From Plasmopara viticola (lineage: Eukaryota; Oomycota; Peronosporomycetes; Peronosporales; Peronosporaceae): a stretch of 64,000 bases of DNA. Shown here in pieces: positions 24,127 to 33,000 of this stretch. The notes under the pieces were generated by a model. The model was not told where the DNA came from, made no database searches, and was given only the letters and a program-made list of their open reading frames with translations. The number at the start of each line of letters is the position of its first letter. The first letter of the stretch is position 1. The position numbers and the translations under genes are program-made. The DNA lies in the NCBI GenBank assembly GCA_001695595.3, contig MBPM02000019.1:682001-746000 (forward strand), in the 5' to 3' direction.

Positions 24127-24881
24127 CTACGAGCGATGGAAATGTCTACGCTTTAATTTTCGTTCAAGTAGCTCTGCCACGTCAGTATGTCTTGCAGTAT
24201 TTGCAGCCAGCACAGCGTTTCGAATAGTTGACTCGCTTCGGTTTTGTCGACGATACACTTCGTCGTACAGCCATTCTGTGGCCATTTTCGCGATGCCACC
24301 CCTTGCATGTGTCGCACAGCCACTGGACATTTGTGCTCGTGAAGAAAGCGTAGCAACCACATGACCATCGCATTTCTGTGCATTCCCATTGCAATGCATT
24401 TCACGAGCCTGATTGCAATGCAGCAACCACTGGCCATTTCCATCGCTTGTGCAGCAAATGTGGCAAATGTGGTACACTTGACCTTGCGATTCGCATGAAG
24501 CCATTGGACGATCGTGAGGTGACCTTGCTCTGCCGCTTTGTTCATGATACTGAAACCTCGACGATGACCCCACAAAGTCTCATCGGGATACCATTCGTGC
24601 AACCATTGCAGAACATGCAAGTGATTTTTTGCAACAACAGTGTTTAATGCATTGCGTCTGCCTTCCCAGGTCGAATCTCGTGCAGCGAGGTACTCAAGCC
24701 CACGTCGCGAGAGTCCGGCTGTGCAAGCTCGGGACAGTGTCCAGTGAGACGAGAACGAGTTTAAAAACTCGTCGACAAGGATCAAAACATGTGACAGAGA
24801 CTTTACCCCGCGCACGTTCAGACACTTGCGGCACACAACGAGGCCTGACGTCAACAGTGGGAGTGTTGACGACGACTTCAT
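24127..24881 (-). pseudogene. Ankyrin-repeat protein gene, frameshifted
   Basis: The frame starts at ATG 24881 (MKSSSTLPLLTSGLVV). After about 85 residues it shows ankyrin-like repeats of the oomycete type: LHVLQWLHEWYPDETLWG, then AAEQGHLTIVQWLHANRKVK, then a degraded third repeat ending VMWLLRFLHEHKCP. The reading then leaves the repeat pattern. The expected continuation (KMATEWLYDEVYRRQ and later TARHTDVAELLERK) lies in another frame ending near 24127, so a frameshift falls near 24290. The first frame stops at 24153. Ankyrin repeats mediate protein binding, and families of this kind are large in oomycetes. Either it is a young pseudogene or a base is miscalled. Only about 250 residues would be encoded, which is short for the family. 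Confidence 0.68.
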
Positions 24882-26691
24882 TCTCAAAGTATCATTTGTG
24901 GAACATGGAAGTCTCGAATCCTAACAAAGAATTTGATTCTATTCTTTATCTTCTGCTTATCCAAACAGTTACAATTTTTTTTTAAATGGTAAAGGCTCAA
25001 CAAGGAGTCGTTTATTACCAAATTGCAAAAACTTGTTTCGGGGAGTAGATTTCTTAGATCGTGCAATAGCGACAGCAAAGTAGATTTGTTCGTACGTTAC
25101 TGCTGAAAGTAGCTCTTGCGACCATTCAAAGTGTGAAGAATACTTGAGGTAAAGATGCAGAGACTGTGATGATATGCTCTGGTCAACAAGAGGTCACAAA
25201 CATTCCACGAAGCGTGCGACTAGATCAAAAGTTGCGCGACATTGTCTTTTTGCATTGCATACAAGACAAGAAGTGCTCATGCATGTTCTTAGAGACTCGC
25301 GAAACCGACATTCCTATAGGTTTATGCTTTATAAACGCGCATAGATTCCAGTCAGGAAGACACGTAAGCCTTGAAGGACCTTTTTACCACCAAAGTGTAG
25401 ACAGCTTCACGTCGCTCTTTCTTCGTTTGCCAGATGGGGTAGCTCGAACATTATTTATCGCCCTCTTCGCGTAAATTTATTGTCAGCGACGAGTTATTCG
25501 GCGCACATGCTAGCACTGGAACGTTGGTTTTGTGCCAGCAAACCTCAACTTCAGCCACAGGGTTCCAGTCGGCGTTGATTGTTCGAATCGGACAGCTCAA
25601 TTCGCAAACTTTCCAGCTCTGCGCAATCGAATTACTCAAGCAGAGCATGTAAAACGCGCATGACAAGCCGTCAAGACGTGGCATGACAATCAAGTAGACG
25701 AAATCGCACTTTTGAATGAGGAAGAGTCTAACATAAGTGGCACCGGCGTGGGGGTTTCTATGTTGCCTTTTTAACCCGACTAGCCGATGAAATTATGCGC
25801 TTTCAATCTTGACTATTTTAATAAAGCTCATGCTTCACGACTTTGACTCTGCTGATTAAAAGAGATACACTGTCAAGCTGCTAATCAGCATATGGACACT
25901 AGTGATGCTTCATCTGGGGGGACACGCGCTTTGCGACTAAAGTGCTTCTTGCGCCAAGTGGTCCAAGATTTTGTTATTCCTTAGCGTTAGGCCAGCTAGT
26001 CGTCTGGTATACCGCGGGAAATAAATAGACATGAGCGACCTATGAGGGAAAAAATAAGCTCTTTCGAGACTCCAGCATGTAGCAATGCCAAAAATCATTA
26101 AAAATCGATTAAAATGCATTTCGAAGTTGGGGTCGTTCCTGCTTGACAACATCTGGCAAATTCCATGACATTTAAAGACGCGCGGTTGACGCTAAGAGTG
26201 TCTAATATATTGGCTTAACATGCCTGCTCGAAGTCAAAAGCGCAGAAGTTTTTGCGCGGCAGAAGACGGCTTGGAAAAGTTTACAGTGTACTTGGTACGC
26301 ACTTGCGGGAGCTTCGAAAACGAACGAACAAGTGTAGTGGTCTTGTCACCACGTTGCACATGAGGCACTCCTGAGACCGCCAGCACATGGAAGCGGTAGA
26401 AATGTTCCCACAATGAATGCGGGATCGACTGAGTCTTCATTCGTCTGTTAACTTCCCACCCACCTTCCCATTTCGATAGCGATAAGAAGGTGGCGACTGC
26501 AATCTCAGCTACAAGTGAAGCAGGAAAGCTGAATCCTACAAACAAGGGCGAAGAGTGACGATCAATGCTACAATGCACTTTCAATTAGGTTAATACTGGC
26601 TTCGCTATCTGTTCATCTGTTTATTAAAAAAGCAATAAACAAGCCAACAAAAGGTTACGAGGTGGTCAACCGCGTCAGCGTATCGACTATG
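24882..26691. other. No convincing gene
   Basis: Small frames exist on both strands: 25166-25474 plus, 25693-25451 minus, 26152-25937 minus and 26584-26234 minus. None shows a domain, a signal peptide or splice continuity. The 116-codon minus frame ending at 26234 is the longest and I cannot assign it. The last 110 nt would carry the UBE2S 3' UTR. Confidence 0.4.
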
Positions 26692-27381
26692 TTATAGACG
26701 CCTGATAGCCATTTTCTTATTGACCTTCTTGAGCGAGTTTTCCACATCCTTTGCTACTTTCATCTTCTTCATAGGCGTCGACAGTGTCGTCTGCTTTCTG
26801 CTGTTTATATGCATCACTTCATTTGCAGGTCGTTTGTGCTGATTGTCGTGATCACTTTTGCTCATCCTCTCCTTCGTCTTGCCGGCCTCCTCACCGGCAA
26901 CAGAACGTTTCGGTGCGTGCACGTTTGTCCATAGTTTGGCACGCCGTGCATACTCGTCATAGCTGTTTAAAAACAACTTTCCTGCCTCGTCATTGAGTGA
27001 CGATTCCGGAAATGGGACGATCAGCAGACATCGAATGACTTGCAGCACATGAGCAAGACCAAGTGACGCCTTCCAATCCTTTTTCAGCGTGTTCACGCAA
27101 ATATCTCCCGCGGGCTGAGACACATTCGGGTGAAAGATCTTGGTGATAAATACGCCGCGAGGCGGCTGTTCGGGAAAACTTTCTGTCAGCGTGAGTTTAA
27201 GTTTGAAATACCCTCCTTCGTACGGCGTGTCCTCCGGTCCACGAATCTCTGCGTAAATTTCGCTCAGCTGCTCTTCCTTTTGAGGAAGGTACCGAATGCC
27301 ATCCAGCGGCTGCATCGCAAGTCTACAAAGCTCACGCGCCACGCTCTGGGCCACTTGACGTGGTAAATTCTCCCGCGTGAG
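26692..27381 (-). CDS. UBE2S: Ubiquitin-conjugating enzyme E2 S (APC/C chain elongation), 5' exon uncertain
   Basis: E2 enzyme that in animals extends K11-linked ubiquitin chains on substrates of the anaphase-promoting complex. Visible parts are the N-terminal helix reading NLPRQVAQSVARELCRL as in UBE2S, the fold segment GPEDTPYEGGYFKLKL, the HPN motif IFHPNV, the catalytic Cys in GDICVNTLKKDW, and CLLIVPFPESSLNDEAG. A basic tail ends KKMAIRRL. The last four residues, IRRL, correspond to the LRRL tail that docks UBE2S on the APC/C, so the role looks conserved. The open frame has no ATG before residue 22. An acceptor (TTTAACTCTAG) ends at 27382, so the exon begins at 27381 and the start codon lies in an upstream exon. 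One fitting donor is ATG|GTAACT, with the ATG at 27514-27512, which would make the first exon contribute only Met. That model is tentative. Confidence 0.9.
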   Translation of the reverse strand, partial: LTRENLPRQVAQSVARELCRLAMQPLDGIRYLPQKEEQLSEIYAEIRGPEDTPYEGGYFKLKLTLTESFPEQPPRGVFITKIFHPNVSQPAGDICVNTLKKDWKASLGLAHVLQVIRCLLIVPFPESSLNDEAGKLFLNSYDEYARRAKLWTNVHAPKRSVAGEEAGKTKERMSKSDHDNQHKRPANEVMHINSRKQTTLSTPMKKMKVAKDVENSLKKVNKKMAIRRL

Positions 27382-27607
27382 CTAGAGTTAAACAATAATC
27401 GAGTTGTTAGGATCAAGATTTGAGAAGACATCGAGACTTCTAAAGCTAGTAGAGCATAGAAGTAGCCTACAAGAAAAGAAGCCAAAGCAACTGATAATGC
27501 ATCATAGTTACCATTGCACTAAAGGTGACGCCGTGGGGCCTTTCGCGGGCTTATTTTTTTTTTTAATTTCTTGTTTTGTGGCGCTTTGAATAGAAAGTGT
27601 GGCGCAC

Positions 27608-29962
27608 ATGAAGCAGTACCATGAAACGACGCAGAAGTTTCGATCGAAAAAAGCGATCGGAATGCAGTCTACCGAGCATTCAAGCAATGATGTGACGTCT
27701 TCTGTGCAGCAAGGAGAAAAGATTTGCACAAGTCGACGACAGCATGACAGTCAGGATGTAGTTTCCAAGTCATCGGGGCGAGCGAGCTCGTGTACGCCCC
27801 GAAATCTTGTCGTGCCGGACTTGACCGACACGGATAAAATGCCGCTCCCCATTTCACCTTTTGTGAAGAGTCCGTTTGTGCCAGGAGCAGCGAGAAAATA
27901 TATACACACCGATGACCCTAGCAGTCAATTACGTGCAATTAAGATCAAGGCCATCACAAGATTGCAGGCTCCGCGTTCATTGCGCGGTAGACTTTATTAT
28001 TATTGTGGCGATAGAAAGGGAGTAGCTGGTGCAGCACGCAGTGCAAGACGTGCGCTGAGTCATCTGTCCTTCCAGCAACGCATTGCTTTCTTTATGCTGC
28101 TGGCGGGAATGCTGTCCGAATCGGGAACACCAGCCCCGCGTTACAACGTTCCCATTGCCGTCAGTCTCATCATATATCCTTTAGTTACAGAAGACGACGC
28201 AATACCATGTGAATACCATCGCATATATAACACCGGATTAGCTCTGGCCACAGTGATTGACTTTTTATGGCTCATGCGTCCTCAAGAGAAAGCTTTCAAT
28301 GGATATTTTGAAGAGAGCCTCAAAAGCTTCACAGACGTGTGGATTGCTCTGTGCGCGTTCGCCAAAATTAGTCTAATCAGCTGCAGCTATCTAGAGCTTA
28401 TCGACACTGAGCTGCCGCTTGATGATAAAGGTGGAAGCTCTAGCAAAGCCTTTTCACCTTCGCCACCCAGCTTTCATCTTTGGAATCAACTAAAGTTTTT
28501 CTTCCCGAGACGAACGCTTCCGAGACGTGCTCAGTTGAGTCTTGAAGTACTGCATCGAGTGCTGGTGCTCACATGGATACATCTCACTTGTGGTTTGTTG
28601 CTCTTTGCACTTGGACTTATCTCTACTGCATTCTATTCCGAACGTACGCAGTTTCGTGTTAGTCCTTTAGGCATTCCGCTTTATGTTATGCTGCTGCTCA
28701 AGTCAGCCACAACGTTGTTGACTTTTTTTACCGTCTCTTATCGAATCAATTATGATGCTTGCCTTGAACTATACGGCTTGCGCTCGCGCGACTTCCACAC
28801 CAAAGTACGAGAAGGAAATGGCTCGCAACTTCGTCTTCCACAGCAACCTGTTTTAGCCTATAACCGCACATGGCTCCACCGTGTTCAACGTGCAAAAGCA
28901 GTTGACGGCATAGCAGGATGTTATCTCTTGCTTGTCTTCTACACAGCGTTACGAAGCGGACAGGCAGTAGGTGGACGAGGGGTCTCAGCAATGCTGGTCT
29001 GCATAGCATTGGTCCAGCTCATACTGGACGTGTGGACTCCATTGCTTATTCTAGTCGTCGGAAGATGTGGGATAGCATTGTACGCACTACATCGTCGCGG
29101 GATTCCTGGAACGGATCCTCTCTTTCCACCTCAGCTGTGTTGGGATGAAAGCGATGAAGAAGATGAAGACAGTGACGATACCAGGGCTAGTGATAATGGC
29201 AGCGCTGATTCATCTCTTTCGTCTTCATCTGATGACAGTGCCAAAAAGAGTCCGGCTGAGAGACGGGCGCGACGACATTGTCATCGACTAGGACGACCTG
29301 AAGAGGAGTGTGGGTACAAACGCGAACATCGGCTACCAATCGTGGATGTTGACGCTGTACAAGGCGATCAGACTGCTCGTAGTGCAAGTGACATCGCCAC
29401 TGCACGCGAAATTGTTGAACTGGGAAACACTTCTGGAAAGGGAGCGTGGGTGCGTCATTGGCATGAAATATCGGCAAGAGCTTACCTTGTGCACTCTATC
29501 ACTGGCGAAACAGTGTGGGAGGCTCCGAGTAATGTTAGCAAGCCTTTGGCACCAGTCCGACAGTCAACAGTAGCGAGAGAAATCGTCAAACATGACAGAT
29601 TCAAAAGCTCCCAACATTTGTTTGAAGCGTATGACGAACGCTGGCACAAGTTAGTAGACGGCGGCGGCTTTAATTGTCGCATTTCGCGGATTCCAGACTC
29701 TGTCGCTTTCGCTCAACACCTCCGAGCACATGGATTCATTGTCGTATCCGATGGTCTTAATGTTTACGAACAGCGAACAGTCTTTTTCTTCGCACAAGAA
29801 ACGGAGAATTTAGAAATTATGTTCATGGGCGAATTCGTTTTTGACAGTTTGAGTCTTAAGCTGCGAGCTCGCTTCCGTTGTGCTGAACCCGAGCAGGTCA
29901 TTCAATTTGTAAAGAGACTGCTGCTTAAGGAAGTTGTGGGTGCATACGCACCCTGCGAATGA
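27608..29962 (+). CDS. Multi-pass membrane protein with C-terminal WW domain, family unknown
   Basis: An open frame of 784 codons from ATG 27608. The order is a polar N-terminus (about 130 residues), roughly seven to eight hydrophobic segments between residues 155 and 500 (for example IYNTGLALATVIDFLWLM, WIHLTCGLLLFALGLISTAF and LGIPLYVMLLLKSATTLLTF), and an acidic, Ser-rich stretch DESDEEDEDSDD. A WW domain near residues 610-640 follows (WHEISARAYLVHSITGETVW then EAPS, with the two key aromatic positions and the final Pro). A conserved-looking globular tail ends YAPCE. WW domains bind proline-rich ligands. A membrane protein carrying a cytosolic WW domain could act as an adaptor, which is inference. 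I do not recognise the membrane part. It starts about 230 nt from the UBE2S 5' end, divergently, so the two may share a promoter. Confidence 0.85.
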   Translation: MKQYHETTQKFRSKKAIGMQSTEHSSNDVTSSVQQGEKICTSRRQHDSQDVVSKSSGRASSCTPRNLVVPDLTDTDKMPLPISPFVKSPFVPGAARKYIHTDDPSSQLRAIKIKAITRLQAPRSLRGRLYYYCGDRKGVAGAARSARRALSHLSFQQRIAFFMLLAGMLSESGTPAPRYNVPIAVSLIIYPLVTEDDAIPCEYHRIYNTGLALATVIDFLWLMRPQEKAFNGYFEESLKSFTDVWIALCAFAKISLISCSYLELIDTELPLDDKGGSSSKAFSPSPPSFHLWNQLKFFFPRRTLPRRAQLSLEVLHRVLVLTWIHLTCGLLLFALGLISTAFYSERTQFRVSPLGIPLYVMLLLKSATTLLTFFTVSYRINYDACLELYGLRSRDFHTKVREGNGSQLRLPQQPVLAYNRTWLHRVQRAKAVDGIAGCYLLLVFYTALRSGQAVGGRGVSAMLVCIALVQLILDVWTPLLILVVGRCGIALYALHRRGIPGTDPLFPPQLCWDESDEEDEDSDDTRASDNGSADSSLSSSSDDSAKKSPAERRARRHCHRLGRPEEECGYKREHRLPIVDVDAVQGDQTARSASDIATAREIVELGNTSGKGAWVRHWHEISARAYLVHSITGETVWEAPSNVSKPLAPVRQSTVAREIVKHDRFKSSQHLFEAYDERWHKLVDGGGFNCRISRIPDSVAFAQHLRAHGFIVVSDGLNVYEQRTVFFFAQETENLEIMFMGEFVFDSLSLKLRARFRCAEPEQVIQFVKRLLLKEVVGAYAPCE

Positions 29963-30071
29963 AGTTACTTGAGCAACATTAATCTATAGTATTTAGAAGC
30001 GTATGACTTGATCTGGGAACTTGTATATATGTCACAAAGGCCGACTAGATGCACGAGCTACGCGCAATGCT

Positions 30072-33000
30072 TTACATAATGCTGCAGCGGCGCTCGTCAC
30101 CCTCTTCGACAAATCGTTCAATGTCCTCATCTGTAATTTTGCCTGGTTTTAAGTTTTTTGGAAACAAATCCTTTACAAACACGTCTTCCATATCCGAACG
30201 AAGGTAGAAAAGCAAGTAAGCGGATGGACTGACGACCTGCTGATCCTCTACAACACGAACACGCTCGTCATCGTAATAATACCATTGTTCATCCACAAAA
30301 TTTTTTGCGTAGGCTGTGTAGTGCCCGCCACCGAGTGCACCCTGGTGATTCACGACACCATACAAATTATATATTGTCTCGAGGCATCGCGACTGATCTA
30401 AGTTTGAATTCGTGTATCCACGACGCACGCGATTACGCACTGCTTCGGCTGCGGCCGCACGCTCTTTTTCAATAAAGCTTGCAGAAGTTACCTCGGCGTC
30501 CGTCGTGTCGTAGTGTTCTTCCTTCGTTTCCTGTGGCGATTTCTCACCATCAGTGGGAGCGCTTTCAACCACTTTTGTTGGCAATTCACTATCTTCTGGT
30601 TTCTCTCCTGAAGGTTCTTTATCTAATTTGGCCAGTTTCTCGTCGTTCGTATCCGAATGAGCACTAGGACTAACTTCTTTCGCCACATTCGGAGCAATAG
30701 ACGTAGCAGACACGTTACTGGCATTGCTATCGCCACGAGATCGAAGCTTTAATAGTAATCGAGCAGAGGCTGTCATTCGACTCGAAGAATTTCTTCGTCT
30801 CTTCATCGGGTATTTCTCAGGAATTTCAACATGAGGAGCTACACAGCATGACAGGTCCAAGTCATAAATCGGAAATTCTACCAGCGATGCTAATTTCCGA
30901 CGATATGTCTGTGTGTACTGAAAACGCTTTAAGTGCACCACCATTACTGGAGGAAGACGCCAAATTTCAAGCTTCTTTGTCATCTCCTGGTGTCGCCTGC
31001 AGCTGGAGCAATAGCCTTCGCTGATTTTCTCTTCACTTGTGAAGGCGTCCAAGCAGTGTTTCAATGGCACAGGACCTTTGTCAATTGCCTCGTTCCGAGC
31101 GACGCTGACATGGTTCTCAACGTACTTCATTTTGTCCATCAATTCGCGGTCCTGGAATACGCTGAGATCCCAGTCGATCGCAATTGCCTCTTCTTCCAGT
31201 ATGTCCAGCCGCTCTGATGTACACGGGATTGTCAAGCCAAAACTGCGCGTCAGCCACGATGACCGAGAATCGGTCAAGCCCTTGTTTTCTACACGGCGAA
31301 GCAGAAAGCCACAATTCGAATTAAAAGTCACAGAGGCATCGCTTAGTCCCGCAAACACACTGTCGATGTGATTTGTAACCAGGCGATCGGCATTGCGTGC
31401 TTCGTCCTCTTCCCACTCGATTGGAGGTGTAGCTTTCGGGCATACATACTCCTTCACGCGTTCCCACACCAATTGGTACAGCTGTAGACCACTCGACAAC
31501 TCGGGGCAGAGTCGCACTAGATTCGGTGAGCCAAAGGGCACGGGCCTAAATGGGTTTTTAAAATACACAGCCGAGTAGCTTAGCTTACGTGACAGCAAAG
31601 GGATGTACAGCAACCGCGCTTGGCGCGGGCGCAACCGATTGAGCGGCACCTTCATTTCATCCTCTGTGCGGCAAAGACGTACAAGAACAACAGATTGATC
31701 TTCGTAGTTCGCATAAGCTGTTGGTGGCTCCAAAACCACAGCAGAAATAAATTCTTGCGATTGTGTTCGCATGCGTACATCGACTTGCACGCCTTTCGTC
31801 AGTTTCTGGTAAAAATCTGAGTAATCAGACTCATCTGGTCGCAATCCGCCAACTCCAGCCACTTGAACGAATGATGGGCGGCGATGCTGAGTAGCTTCAA
31901 TCGTTTCCATGTCAAGCGATTCCAGCTGAAAAGCAATAAGCCGGTCGATACTGCGAATCTGACCCAACCGGCGATTGTCAGCTTTAAAGCTCAAAATCAT
32001 CGATCCACTAAATTCGCACAGCTTAATGTCGTTTTCCGATACGTCAGGCAGGTCAAATTCACTGTGGCACATATTCATAAGTTCGTGCTTTAGATCAAAA
32101 ATCGTCGCCGATATACTTAAGCGCACGGATACTTTCATCGGAGTTACACCTTTCGCCAGCATCAACTGCACGGTCACCGTGTTGTGCTGAGGTTCCGGTA
32201 AAGGTACCTGAAGGAAAGTAAAAGGCTCAAATCGGGCTGACTTGAAGCTGCACACACTGCATGTCAATAGCGACTTGTACTGACCCGTAAATAACGCCAC
32301 GATGACTGATACCTCACGCCTCAGATGGTTGCGCCACCATTCATCGGCAAGGTCGCCATCGTAGCGCCCGTCGCTGTCTGGTTGCTCAATGTAGGGTTTG
32401 TCATGGATCCGATTGAGGTCCTCGCTTAAACCGCTCAGTAAAAAGGCAAGAAGCTCCTGAGCATCTTGCTGATCGTTGCCACGAAAAGCTTCATTAAACT
32501 TGCCGATGGACTTTTTAAAGTTTCGCGGAGATATCGATTTTTGCTTTACACACCACATGTCTTCAGCGAGCTTTCCATAGACCTCCGCCAGCTTACCTTG
32601 AAGTCCCAGTGTACTGGTGCGGTTAATGTCCTCCATATACATTCCTGAGAGAAAGTATTCAGCCAGCAGCTTCGTATTGGTAAGGCACTGCAAAGCAGAA
32701 TTCATATAACAAGTGTTGCCGAGATTTGCAAGCCCAGCAGAACCACCTGATCGCATCCGGCGAGGAAGAACAAGATCCTGCTTTCGACGAGATTCCTCTT
32801 CGGACGGTACTGAAGACACATCATCTTCCATTTCGTCGCCATTCCTTTCCTTTTCAGCATCTGTGTTGGGTTTGATGGCCTTAGACTTTTTCTCCTTCGT
32901 CTCAACTTCCCAAATGTCTAGTATCGGTTCACCATTACCAGCGATAACAACCCGCCGCTGTATTTCTGGACCACCACCGTACCATAATTTAAGTGCCATC

